This document shows, piece by piece, positions 44,421 through 53,332 of a stretch of 64,000 bases of DNA. Numbering within the stretch: the first letter of the stretch is position 1; each line of letters begins with the position of its first letter. A model generated the notes under the pieces. The model was not told the DNA's origin, did not search any database, and saw only the letters and a list, made by a program, of their open reading frames with translations. A program made the translations under genes and the position numbers. This stretch comes from Candidatus Zhuqueibacterota bacterium (lineage in GTDB: Bacteria > Zhuqueibacterota > Zhuqueibacteria > Thermofontimicrobiales > Thiofontviventaceae). Location: positions 1 to 64,000 of the forward strand of contig JAFGOE010000019.1 in assembly GCA_016926625.1 (NCBI GenBank). The letters are read 5' to 3'.

Positions 44421-44945
44421 TTACCTGATTATATTCGATCTCGATAGAGTATCGCGTATTCGAAGTATCTCATCCGTTTTCTTGGCAAGATTTGAGGATA
44501 CCACCACGCCTAATTTCAACAGCAATTTATTTCCAAATCTTGGATTCCTGTAGAGCAAATCAAAAAGATCGGGTCGGAAGATGCCTATTAAACAGCAGTC
44601 GTCCAGAGCAATGGCAGTCAACTTCCGAATACTGTCTGAGAACAGACTGTCTTCACCCAGAGTATCTCCCGGTCCGAACAATGCGGATTGATCGTAACCA
44701 TTGGAACACGTCTCTTTGATGACTTTAACAGTCCCTTCATCGATGAAATACATCCCAAGTCCGGGTTTATTCTCTTGAAATATTATTTCGTCTTTTTTGT
44801 AGTAGCGAACGTATACGATGTTAGCCAATTCATACATTTCATTCTTCGAAAAATCGTTGAATAAGCCTGTCGATTTAAGTTTTCGGATGACTTCGATGTT
44901 ATTTTTGCTATTCGAATTAAATATATGTCTTAGATCAAGTTTCAT
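44421..44945 (-). CDS. Cyclic-nucleotide-binding domain protein without DNA-binding domain
   Basis: 174 aa. A single Crp-type cNMP-binding domain (about 25-145): FSKNEMYELANIVYVRYYKK, then FQENKPGLGMYFIDEGTVKV and the phosphate-binding-cassette region FGPGDTLGEDSLFSDSIRKL. Unlike Crp, no helix-turn-helix follows. The usual Arg-Ser/Thr of a cAMP site is replaced by Ile-Arg-Lys, so ligand identity is unclear. It probably acts by protein contact, perhaps controlling the permease encoded 12 nt downstream. It has a near-consensus promoter 6 nt from its start codon. Confidence 0.85.
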   Translation of the reverse strand: MKLDLRHIFNSNSKNNIEVIRKLKSTGLFNDFSKNEMYELANIVYVRYYKKDEIIFQENKPGLGMYFIDEGTVKVIKETCSNGYDQSALFGPGDTLGEDSLFSDSIRKLTAIALDDCCLIGIFRPDLFDLLYRNPRFGNKLLLKLGVVVSSNLAKKTDEILRIRDTLSRSNIIR

Positions 44946-44951
44946 GCCATT

Positions 44952-44980
44952 AATATAAGAATATCAATTTATTATGTCAA
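44952..44980 (-). promoter_or_regulatory. Promoter TTGACA-17-TATATT, 6 nt from the start codon
   Basis: Minus strand: TTGACA (44975-44980), 17 nt, TATATT (44952-44957). Six bases (44946-44951) separate the -10 from the ATG at 44945, so the transcript should begin at the A of ATG: a leaderless mRNA. Confidence 0.65.
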
Positions 44981-45009
44981 GAGAATTTTAATCAAGTGAT
45001 TTTTTTTTG

Positions 45010-45038
45010 TTGCTTTTATCGCAGAAAAATTTTATCTT
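45010..45038 (+). promoter_or_regulatory. Promoter TTGCTT-17-TATCTT, 7 nt from the start codon
   Basis: TTGCTT (45010-45015), 17 nt, TATCTT (45033-45038), followed by ATG 45046 after seven bases and no Shine-Dalgarno. Divergent from the promoter at 44952-44980. Confidence 0.5.
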
Positions 45039-45045
45039 TTACGCT

Positions 45046-46188
45046 ATGACTCAGATGAAATATGTAATATTATTCCTGATGATCACGACCCAGGTTTTCG
45101 CGCAATCGAATCGTCTGTCACGTCAGAGAGACGATCTTAAAAAGATACGTTCGGAAATCGTAGAAATAAAGAAACGGCTCGAAAACGAGAAGGCGAAAGA
45201 AAAGTCCATCCTGGATATGTTGTCTGCCCTGGACAGAGAAATCGATTTAACCAACGGATTAATAGAGCAACTGAAGCGTGAAGAGAAACGTTTCGCGCAG
45301 GCCATGATTCAAGTCGCCTACGAACTCAAGGACAAGCGCGAGGAATTAGACAGGTTGCAAAAGATCTATGAAAAGAGATTGGTATACCTTTATAAACACG
45401 GAAAGTTGAGAGATATCGATCTTCTGCTAAGTACCGATTCATTTAATCAAATCCTGATCTGGGTCAAGTTTCAAAGATTATTGGCGGAAAATGATCGACG
45501 CAATTATAACAATATGATGAATAAAAAGTTGGTCATCGAGGATAAGAAGAACAAGTTTAAGGAAGAACTCCTCACGAGGCGACAGATCATCGACGAGAAG
45601 ACAAAGGAGCAGATCAATTTAAGCAGCACCAAAAAGCAACGAGAGGTCGTTCTGTCCCAGGTTCAGGCGAATGAACAACTGTATGTAAAAAAATTAGAAG
45701 AATATCAGGTGTCGGCGAAAGAGATAGAGCGGATCATCAACGTTCAGGAGACGAAACGAATTTCGATGGGTACTGAAACAGTCTCAAGCTTCCCTGCATT
45801 GAAAGGCAGAATGATCTGGCCGGCACAAGGTGAGGTAATCACACATTTTGGTAAAAACAAGCATCCGGTACTGAAGACGGTCACTACGAGTCTGGGTATC
45901 GATATTCGATCGAAAGCCGGTGAAGATGTACGCGTTGTGGCGGAAGGGGTTGTAACGGCGATCACCTGGCAGCGAGGGAGGGGAAATATCATCATCGTGG
46001 ATCATCTGGGTGGCTACTATACGGTTTACACCCATCTGCAAAATATTTTCGTGCAGGTGAATAATAAAGTCTCGCTCGGTGATGTGATCGGGACCGTTGG
46101 TGAATCGGGTTCGTTAAAAGGACCGATGCTGCATTTTGAAGTATGGCAAAAGAATCAGGTACAAAATCCATTAGAGTGGTTGGGGTGA
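45046..46188 (+). CDS. EnvC-like murein hydrolase activator (M23/LytM family)
   Basis: 380 aa. The signal peptide (MTQMKYVILFLMITTQVFA) sets the start at ATG 45046; the upstream TTG 45007 would lie inside the promoter. Two long coiled coils (about 20-110 and 140-245) precede a LytM domain (about 260-380). Of the zinc ligands, the first His of HxxxD is Ser (TSLGIDI) and the first His of HxH is Met (MLHFE), while Asp and the last His remain. As in EnvC, such degenerate LytM domains activate amidases rather than cut peptidoglycan. Likely periplasmic, acting in daughter-cell separation. Followed 7 nt later by holB. Confidence 0.85.
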   Translation: MTQMKYVILFLMITTQVFAQSNRLSRQRDDLKKIRSEIVEIKKRLENEKAKEKSILDMLSALDREIDLTNGLIEQLKREEKRFAQAMIQVAYELKDKREELDRLQKIYEKRLVYLYKHGKLRDIDLLLSTDSFNQILIWVKFQRLLAENDRRNYNNMMNKKLVIEDKKNKFKEELLTRRQIIDEKTKEQINLSSTKKQREVVLSQVQANEQLYVKKLEEYQVSAKEIERIINVQETKRISMGTETVSSFPALKGRMIWPAQGEVITHFGKNKHPVLKTVTTSLGIDIRSKAGEDVRVVAEGVVTAITWQRGRGNIIIVDHLGGYYTVYTHLQNIFVQVNNKVSLGDVIGTVGESGSLKGPMLHFEVWQKNQVQNPLEWLG

Positions 46189-46195
46189 GATCGCA

Positions 46196-47272
46196 GTGTT
46201 TGAAAGCATGATCGGACAAGATAAAGTAAAAGAAATTTTATTACGGACGTTAAGCCGAAAGCGTATTCCACACGCTCTGCTATTCCACGGTCCGAAAGGA
46301 GTCGGCAAAGAAGCCATGGCGCTTGAATTGGCCAGGGCATTTATCTGTCAAGAGGATGAACTATACGCATGCAACCAGTGTAGCGATTGTCACCGAATCG
46401 CCCATTTGACGCATCCTGATGTTTATTTTATCTTTCCGTTTACAGGGAAAATTACAGTCGATGAGGAAAAAGCAATTCTAAAGAGTGTCGTGGACAATCC
46501 ATACATGCGGTCGAATCCATGGGCTACTCCGTCTATATCTATAGAACAGATCAGACAACTGAAAAAGGAATCTTCTCTCAGCACTTTTGAGAACAAAGGG
46601 CGCGTGGTAATCATTGCCGAAGCTCATCTGATGACACCGGAAGCAGCGAATTCCTTGCTAAAACTGTTGGAAGAACCGCCGTCGAAAATGTATCTTATCC
46701 TTACTTCTTCCAATCATATGGCGTTGCTACCGACCATCATCTCTCGATGCCAGTGTTTGCGTTTCGATCCGATCGAATGGCGTGATATCGCAGCAGCATT
46801 AACCCAGAGAGCTTCTGTTGAGGAGAGCCAGGCAAACATTATCGCCAAGATTAGCAGCGGTAGTTACAGGAGAGCCATCGAGTTGCTTGATGAAGACATC
46901 GATAATAAACGAACGAAGGTACTGGATCTTTTGCGTGCGATTATAAAAAACGACTTTGAGCGACTCCTCGCGATGGAGGAGCTGGTTAAGAGCGAAGAAA
47001 AAAATGAGATCAAAGAATTGCTTAATTTACTTTTACTCTGGTTTAGAGATGCATTAATATACATTGAAGGTGAGGCGAATAATAGTACGATTATAAATAT
47101 CGATCAGATCGATATATTAGATAAATTCTGTCATAGTTTTGAAACGTTGGATGTGAAAAGAATAACGGACGAAATAGAAACTGCAATCCAGTTAATAGAT
47201 CGTAATGTGTATATTAATCTTATTATCTTGAACCTTTTTTATCGACTGAAACACAATCTGAGGAGAAAGTAA
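46196..47272 (+). CDS. holB: DNA polymerase III delta' subunit
   Basis: 358 aa from GTG 46196. The Walker-type loop HGPKGVGKEAMALELARAF (~29-47) and a zinc module with CNQCSDC (~60-66) fit DnaX/HolB clamp-loader AAA+ proteins. ANSLLKLLEEPPSKMYLILTSS and the SRC arginine-finger motif (SRCQCLRF) are also present. Its length and lack of a tau-like extension favour delta' over DnaX. ricT follows after one base. Confidence 0.92.
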   Translation: MFESMIGQDKVKEILLRTLSRKRIPHALLFHGPKGVGKEAMALELARAFICQEDELYACNQCSDCHRIAHLTHPDVYFIFPFTGKITVDEEKAILKSVVDNPYMRSNPWATPSISIEQIRQLKKESSLSTFENKGRVVIIAEAHLMTPEAANSLLKLLEEPPSKMYLILTSSNHMALLPTIISRCQCLRFDPIEWRDIAAALTQRASVEESQANIIAKISSGSYRRAIELLDEDIDNKRTKVLDLLRAIIKNDFERLLAMEELVKSEEKNEIKELLNLLLLWFRDALIYIEGEANNSTIINIDQIDILDKFCHSFETLDVKRITDEIETAIQLIDRNVYINLIILNLFYRLKHNLRRK

Positions 47273-47273
47273 T

Positions 47274-48152
47274 ATGCAGGATACAGTCGAACTTGTGTTC
47301 AAAGGAGAAAGAAAAGAGATTTATTCGAATCCGCAGCAATTTCCTCTGAAAATTGGTGATTATGTGATTGTTGAAGCGGACAAGGGTGAAGATTTGGGAA
47401 TTGTGAATCAATTCGGTCCTATTTTATCGATCAAGAAAAAAGATAATGTCCTCAAGGCGATCTTAAGAAAGCCTGATAAAGACGAAATTAAGAAGTACCA
47501 TGATAATCGACATAAAGAGAAAGCTGCGTTTTCAGTTTGCAAGGCGAAAATTGAAAAACATGGTCTGAAGATGAAGTTGGTGGATGTAGAATATCAATTC
47601 GATGGAAATAAAATAACCTTCTTTTTCACCGCAGAGAGGAGAGTCGATTTTCGAGAATTGGTAAAAGATCTTGCAAGCATTTATAAAGTAAGAATTGAGT
47701 TGCGTCAGATCGGTGTTCGCGATGAAGCCAGAAGAATCGGTGGTTACGGAATCTGCGGACGAAAATTGTGCTGTACCTCGTTTATTAAAGAATTTGAGCC
47801 GATTACCACGCATTGTGCTAAAGAGCAAAATCTGCCGTTGAACCCTCAGAAGCTATCCGGCGTCTGCGGGCGATTGATGTGCTGTCTATTATATGAAAAA
47901 CAATATTATCAGGACGAGATGAGTCAATATCCTCGACTGGATTCGAAGGTCAAGTCGGTCAGGGGCGAAGGCGTGATCTCAAAAATTGACGTATTCGCTC
48001 AAAAAGTCTATGTTCGTTATGAGGATGATAGTTATGAGACATACTCAAAGGATCAATTGACCGAACTGGTGATCACGGAGACGGCGGAAGCTGATGAAAG
48101 TTATGAAGAACTTGAGTACATGGAAGATGATGAAATCTCGAACGATTCATAA
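47274..48152 (+). CDS. ricT: PSP1-domain protein RicT/YaaT
   Basis: 292 aa. The PSP1 C-terminal domain has the conserved Cys-rich pair GGYGICGRKLCCTSF and LSGVCGRLMCCLLYE (about 157-171 and 197-211). In Bacillus these ligate an iron-sulfur cluster in the RicAFT complex that guides RNase Y and development. Genes following holB with this domain are widespread. The acidic C-terminal tail is lineage-variable. RicA and RicF are not in the window. Confidence 0.92.
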   Translation: MQDTVELVFKGERKEIYSNPQQFPLKIGDYVIVEADKGEDLGIVNQFGPILSIKKKDNVLKAILRKPDKDEIKKYHDNRHKEKAAFSVCKAKIEKHGLKMKLVDVEYQFDGNKITFFFTAERRVDFRELVKDLASIYKVRIELRQIGVRDEARRIGGYGICGRKLCCTSFIKEFEPITTHCAKEQNLPLNPQKLSGVCGRLMCCLLYEKQYYQDEMSQYPRLDSKVKSVRGEGVISKIDVFAQKVYVRYEDDSYETYSKDQLTELVITETAEADESYEELEYMEDDEISNDS

Positions 48153-48271
48153 TCCGTGTAATCTTCAAAATCATCGTTAAGTGCCATTCGAATCCAATCA
48201 TGCCTTTCAGCATCGTCAGTAGCGTGAATAGAGATCCATAACAGAGATACTTATTTATGAGGAACCATTAA

Positions 48272-50326
48272 TTGAAAAAGAATAAAAAAATATTAGTCAC
48301 CGCTGCTCTCCCGTATGCCAATGGCCCGATTCACCTTGGTCATTTAGCAGGTGCATACTTGCCGGCCGACATTTACGTCCGCTATCAACGGGCAAGAAAT
48401 CGTGATATCATTTTTATATGTGGCTCCGATGAGCACGGGGTTCCAATAACGATAGCAGCGGAGAGACAAAACGTCACACCACAGGCAATCGTGGACAAAT
48501 ATTATCAAATACATAAAGATTCATTCGAGAAATTCGGTATTCAATTCGATAATTATTCCAGGACATCGTTGAAAATTCATCATAAGATGTCACAGGACAT
48601 TTTCCTGAAACTCCATGGCAAAGGGTACCTTAGCGAAAAAACAACGACACAATTCTATTGCGAACACTGTGATCGCTTTTTAGCCGATCGCTATGTGGAG
48701 GGTATCTGTCCCTTCTGTAACCATGAAGGTGCTCGTGGTGACCAATGCGAGAGCTGTGGCCGTTCAATCGATCAGATCGAGCTTATCGAGCCACACTGTG
48801 TTACATGTGGGAACAAACCAGTTATCAGAGAAACCAGCCACTGGTTTCTTAATCTGAAACACTATCAACACCAGATCCGGGATTATTTGGATAAACAAAA
48901 CCACTGGAAGGAAAATGTGAAGAACTTTTGTTACGGTTGGCTGAATACAGGACTGGAAGATCGGGCTGTCACCCGCGATTTAAAATGGGGAGTACCCGTG
49001 CCGCTGCCAGGATACGAAGATAAAGTCCTGTATGTATGGTTCGATGCCCCGATCGGTTATATATCGTCCACGATCGAATGGTCACAGAAGATAGGTCAAC
49101 CAGAAAAATGGAAAGACTACTGGTTAGACAAGGAGACGCGTCTCATTCATTTCATCGGAAAAGATAATATCGTATTTCATGCAATCATCTGGCCGTTGAT
49201 TCTTATGGGACATGGCGATTATGTGCTTCCTTCCGATATCCCTGCGAATGAATTCCTCAATTTGGAAGGGAATAAACTATCCACAAGCAAGAACTATGCG
49301 GTTTGGCTGGATGAATATCTTGCTAAATTTCCGCCGGATCCGTTACGATACTGCATCGCGGTGAATGCTCCTGAGACTAAAGATTCTGATTTTTCCTGGA
49401 AGGATTTTCAGACCAGGAACAACAGTGAACTGGCTGATATACTTGGTAATTTCGTTAATCGGACACTCACATTTGTCAATAAAAATTTCGATTCCAAAAT
49501 ACCCGAAGCAGGCGAGTTGGATGCTTTGGATCAGAAAATGCTTACCAGGATCAGGAAGACACCGAATAGAGTAGGCAATTTCCTGGAAAATTTTGAAGTG
49601 CGCAAAGCGTTAACCAATCTGATGGATTTAGCACGATTCGCCAATAAATACTTCAATGATCAAACACCATGGTCCACCATCAGGGAAAATCCGGAAAAAT
49701 GTAAGACTACATTAAATATCTGCTGCCGTGTGTGTAAATCGCTGGCCATCTTGATGCAACCATTTCTGCCGTTTTCGGCTGAAAAATTGTGGTCCATCTT
49801 GAATCAAGAGGGCGTGGTATCTGACTGTCAATGGGATGATGCTGCAGAAGCCGACTTCCCTCCGGGTTTTACGATAAATTCCACGGCTATATTATTTGAG
49901 AAGATCGAAGATGACCAAATTCAACCGGAGATCGATAAATTGAAAAATATCATTGCGAAGAGAAGCACTGAAGATCAACCCGAGGTATCGAAGAATAACC
50001 TGATAAGCTACGACGAGTTCAGCAAGGTTCAATTAAGAGTTGCCAGGGTTCTGGAAGCTGAACGTGTGGAAAAGGCAGATAAACTGTTAAAATTAAAAAT
50101 CGAACTTGGTGATGAAACTCGCCAGATCGTCGCCGGTATCGCTCCGTATTACCAGCCCTCGGAATTGGTCGGAAAGTTGATCGTCGTGGTGGCAAATTTA
50201 GAGCCGGCAAAGATCAGAGGCATCGAATCCAACGGTATGCTGCTCGCCGCGTCGCTCGATGATAGGAGTCGGCTGGCCCTGGTGACTGTTGATTCCGATA
50301 TCACGACAGGAGCGAAGATTAAATGA
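48272..50326 (+). CDS. metG: Methionyl-tRNA synthetase
   Basis: 684 aa from TTG 48272, with GAGGAA upstream. The HIGH-type motif is PYANGPIHLGHLAG (~13-26) and the KMSKS-type motif KLSTSKN (~335). A zinc knuckle with two Cys pairs sits near 130-170 (CEHCDRF, CPFC, CESC). A C-terminal Trbp111-like tRNA-binding domain (about 580-684, YDEFSKVQLRVARVLEAERV) is fused. Long class I form. It ends in a 4-nt overlap with tatD. Confidence 0.96.
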   Translation: MKKNKKILVTAALPYANGPIHLGHLAGAYLPADIYVRYQRARNRDIIFICGSDEHGVPITIAAERQNVTPQAIVDKYYQIHKDSFEKFGIQFDNYSRTSLKIHHKMSQDIFLKLHGKGYLSEKTTTQFYCEHCDRFLADRYVEGICPFCNHEGARGDQCESCGRSIDQIELIEPHCVTCGNKPVIRETSHWFLNLKHYQHQIRDYLDKQNHWKENVKNFCYGWLNTGLEDRAVTRDLKWGVPVPLPGYEDKVLYVWFDAPIGYISSTIEWSQKIGQPEKWKDYWLDKETRLIHFIGKDNIVFHAIIWPLILMGHGDYVLPSDIPANEFLNLEGNKLSTSKNYAVWLDEYLAKFPPDPLRYCIAVNAPETKDSDFSWKDFQTRNNSELADILGNFVNRTLTFVNKNFDSKIPEAGELDALDQKMLTRIRKTPNRVGNFLENFEVRKALTNLMDLARFANKYFNDQTPWSTIRENPEKCKTTLNICCRVCKSLAILMQPFLPFSAEKLWSILNQEGVVSDCQWDDAAEADFPPGFTINSTAILFEKIEDDQIQPEIDKLKNIIAKRSTEDQPEVSKNNLISYDEFSKVQLRVARVLEAERVEKADKLLKLKIELGDETRQIVAGIAPYYQPSELVGKLIVVVANLEPAKIRGIESNGMLLAASLDDRSRLALVTVDSDITTGAKIK

Positions 50327-51090
50327 CACTGATCGATAGTCATGCTCATCTTTATTTTGCAGATTTTGAAAATGATCTTCCCGATGTCATTGATAGAGCC
50401 AAGAGCGAGGGTGTCAATAAGATAATCAATATCGGGATCGACCTTGAAACGAGTAAGAAATCGATAGAGCTTGCGGAGACCTATGAATCTATCGTTGCAT
50501 CGGTCGGGATTCATCCGAATGAAGCATCTTCTCTTGCCAATGATTACATCGATGAGCTGATCGCTTACATCAAACATCCCAGGGTCGTAGCGATAGGGGA
50601 GATTGGGCTCGATTACTTTAGAGATCATACGCCCAGAGAAAAACAACTGCAGATACTGTACGAGCAACTCGATCTGGCACTGGATCTGAATATGCCGATC
50701 ATCGTTCACAATCGAAACGCCTGGACCGATATGCTCAATGTTCTCGAAGATACGCGTTATAAGAATAAATTGAGAGGTGTAATGCATTGTTACTCCGGTG
50801 ATTCCATAGTAGCGAGGAGAATATTAGATCTTGGATTATATATATCGTTCACCGGTGTGATAACTTTTAAAAATTGGAAGGCAGTCGATGTATTAAGATC
50901 AGTGCCAATCGATAGATTACTGCTGGAGACCGATTGTCCGTTTATGGCACCGGTTCCGTTTCGCGGAAAACGATGTGAACCCGTTTACGTCAAACTCATC
51001 TGTGAGAAAATTGCATCAGTACTCGATGTACCGTTTGAAACAATCGCCGAAACAACGACGAAAAATAGCATGCATTTATTCGGATTTTGA
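50323..51090 (+). CDS. tatD: TatD-family metal-dependent DNase
   Basis: 255 aa TIM-barrel hydrolase. Metal ligands are seen in DSHAHLYF (residues 4-11), GEIGLDYFRDH (~87-97), IVHNRNA, MHCYSGD and LETDCPFMAP. TatD enzymes trim 3' DNA ends and deal with oxidised or fragmented DNA. It shares ATGA with metG, so translation is coupled. Confidence 0.93.
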   Translation: MTLIDSHAHLYFADFENDLPDVIDRAKSEGVNKIINIGIDLETSKKSIELAETYESIVASVGIHPNEASSLANDYIDELIAYIKHPRVVAIGEIGLDYFRDHTPREKQLQILYEQLDLALDLNMPIIVHNRNAWTDMLNVLEDTRYKNKLRGVMHCYSGDSIVARRILDLGLYISFTGVITFKNWKAVDVLRSVPIDRLLLETDCPFMAPVPFRGKRCEPVYVKLICEKIASVLDVPFETIAETTTKNSMHLFGF

Positions 51091-51131
51091 GACGGACCAT
51101 CTTTAGAAAATAAATCGGTCATCAAACCTGA

Positions 51132-51154
51132 ACGCGCTTTGAGGAGAAGCGCGT
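51132..51154 (+). promoter_or_regulatory. 8-bp hairpin between tatD and rsmA
   Basis: ACGCGCTT (51132-51139) and AAGCGCGT (51147-51154) pair perfectly around the loop TGAGGAG. No T-run follows. The GAGGAG loop resembles a Shine-Dalgarno sequence, 53 nt before the rsmA ATG. Confidence 0.4.
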
Positions 51155-51207
51155 GAGGGGGAATTGATGCATGGCCATTCACAAAATCTTCTATTCAACA
51201 AGAAGGC

Positions 51208-51996
51208 ATGGCTTTGAAGCCTAAAAAAAGTCTGGGACAGAATTTTTTATGTGATGAGAACATCGTCCGTAAGATCGTTCACGTCATCTCTCCGGAAGAG
51301 CAGGATCAAATCCTGGAGATCGGTCCGGGTTATGGCGTGTTAACAAAGTACCTGATCGAGAAAGTCGCACAATATGTCGCCGTTGAGCTGGATCATGCAT
51401 TGTCAGAGCGACTGCAAAAAGATTATTCAGATAACCCTCGTGTTCGTATTATTGAGGACGACATCTTAGAAATTGACTGGATCCAACTATTTGGTCTCAA
51501 CGACAGGTGGAAGGTTGTTGGGAATATCCCGTACCATCTGACGAGTGAGATTATTTTCAAGGCAATTTCATATCGGAACCACATCTCTGAGCTGATACTG
51601 ATGGTACAGAAGGAGGTCGCGCACCGCATAACGGCCGAACCAAATTCCAGGGATTATGGCATATTAGCGATTATGAGTCAGCTCTACAGCGATGTAAAGA
51701 TTCAATTTCCTGTTTCCAGAAATGTGTTCTATCCGAAACCGAAGGTGGATTCTGCTGTGGTCGCCTGGAAATTCTTCTCTGGGCCGAGATATGAGTTATT
51801 CGACGAAGAGTTCTTCCGTAAACTTGTACGCGCTTTGTTCAACCAGAGAAGAAAAATCATTAGAAATTCTTTAAAACTAATTAACGAACATTTAAATGTT
51901 GATGATCCGGTCGCTAACAAAAGACCAGAACAATTATCAATTCAAGAACTCGTAACCTTGAGTAATCGGATAGCTTATGGAACAGAGAGATATTAA
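51208..51996 (+). CDS. rsmA: 16S rRNA dimethyladenosine transferase (KsgA)
   Basis: 262 aa. It begins ALKPKKSLGQNFLCDENIV, the family start; SAM motif ILEIGPGYGVLTKYL (~30-44), the NIPYHLTSEI catalytic motif (~108-117), and a C-terminal helical part. It dimethylates A1518/A1519 of 16S rRNA late in 30S assembly. The 3' end overlaps mgtE by 20 nt. Confidence 0.95.
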   Translation: MALKPKKSLGQNFLCDENIVRKIVHVISPEEQDQILEIGPGYGVLTKYLIEKVAQYVAVELDHALSERLQKDYSDNPRVRIIEDDILEIDWIQLFGLNDRWKVVGNIPYHLTSEIIFKAISYRNHISELILMVQKEVAHRITAEPNSRDYGILAIMSQLYSDVKIQFPVSRNVFYPKPKVDSAVVAWKFFSGPRYELFDEEFFRKLVRALFNQRRKIIRNSLKLINEHLNVDDPVANKRPEQLSIQELVTLSNRIAYGTERY

Positions 51997-53332
51997 GGAA
52001 GTCGTAGACAATCTGAATTTCCTGGCAGAAGCCAGGGATGAGATAATGATCAAAAATATTCTGGTGGATCTTCATCCCGCTGATATTGCTGATCTTTTTC
52101 ATCATATCAATGAAAATAGCAGAGATTACATCTTCAATCTTTTGAATGCGGATCTTGCTTCGGATGTCATGGCCGAGTTGGATGAGTCCGCACGCGATGA
52201 TTTAATAGAAGAACTGGATGAAAATCGTTTGTCTGAGATTGTGGATGAAATGGATTCAGACGATGCTACAGATCTGCTTTCCGATTTACCCAAAGATATC
52301 GCCAAAAAAGTCCTGGATAGAATCGATGTAAAGGATTCACAAGAAGTTAAGGAATTATTACGCCATGATGAGGACACTGCCGGTGGAATCATGGCGAAAG
52401 AATATATCGCAGTGCATCAAGACTCGACCGTCGATGAGGCGATTCAGGAGGTCAGGAAAAAAGCAGAGGAAGTGGAAGATGTGTTTAATTTATATGTGAC
52501 GGACGAAATGAATAATCTGGTCGGTATATTATCTCTAAAAGATCTGATCCTCGCGAAGGCACATCGGAAGGTCTCGGAGATTATGAAACGAGATATAATT
52601 TCAGTTAAAACAAGCCTGGACCAGGAAAAAGTCGCCAACATTGCAAAAAAATACGATCTGGTGTCCATACCGGTGATTAATGAAGTCGGCAAACTCGTCG
52701 GCAGAATCACATTTGATGACCTGGCCGATGTGATGGAGGAAGAAGCGTCAGAGGACATTCAGATCATGGCAGGTATCACTGAAGAAGAAGAAATCCGAGA
52801 AACGTCTCCTTTTCGAATTATGAGAGTCAGATTGCCATGGCTTCTTGTAGGCTTCATCGGTGAACTGATATCTGCATATGTATTAAAAAAATTCGAACTT
52901 TCACTCAATCAAATAATAGCAGCGGCCTTTTTTATCCCTATTATTATGGCGATGGGAGGTAATGCAGGTATCCAAGCATCTACCACAATGGTGCGTGGGA
53001 TGGCTACTGGTGAAATAAATATGCTTTTCTTCAACAAGAGAATTTTAAGGGAGTTCTTTGTATCATTATTTACAGGATTTATTCTGGGGCTACTCATCCT
53101 CTTAACGATTGTATTATGGCTAAACAATATGAATTTCGGACTCATCATCGCTTTAGCGCTGATGGTCGTTATTGTCAACGCTTCCCTGGTCGGTGTTATT
53201 GTTCCGGTTATTTTGAAGCGATTTAACATCGATCCGGCGATTGCCACCGGTCCCTTTATCACGACATCCAATGATGTATTGGGGTTGTTCATCTATTTGA
53301 TGCTAATAACTTTATTTTTGCCCTATTTCTAG
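51977..53332 (+). CDS. mgtE: Magnesium transporter MgtE
   Basis: 451 aa. An acidic N-terminal sensor domain (about 1-130) with repeated 'ADIADL' helices precedes two CBS domains (about 130-255), then five membrane helices (about 280-450) with FFIPIIMAMGGNAGIQAST and GPFITTSNDVLGLFIY, which line the Mg2+ pore. A Mg2+-gated channel in the inner membrane. Starts inside rsmA with a poor ribosome binding site, hence probably coupled. The next gene, recO, begins right after its stop. Confidence 0.95.
   Translation: MEQRDIKEVVDNLNFLAEARDEIMIKNILVDLHPADIADLFHHINENSRDYIFNLLNADLASDVMAELDESARDDLIEELDENRLSEIVDEMDSDDATDLLSDLPKDIAKKVLDRIDVKDSQEVKELLRHDEDTAGGIMAKEYIAVHQDSTVDEAIQEVRKKAEEVEDVFNLYVTDEMNNLVGILSLKDLILAKAHRKVSEIMKRDIISVKTSLDQEKVANIAKKYDLVSIPVINEVGKLVGRITFDDLADVMEEEASEDIQIMAGITEEEEIRETSPFRIMRVRLPWLLVGFIGELISAYVLKKFELSLNQIIAAAFFIPIIMAMGGNAGIQASTTMVRGMATGEINMLFFNKRILREFFVSLFTGFILGLLILLTIVLWLNNMNFGLIIALALMVVIVNASLVGVIVPVILKRFNIDPAIATGPFITTSNDVLGLFIYLMLITLFLPYF

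Noticed and set aside
45007-45045. TTG-initiated N-terminal extension of the EnvC-like gene
   Set aside because: It would place the start inside the predicted promoter and ahead of the signal peptide.
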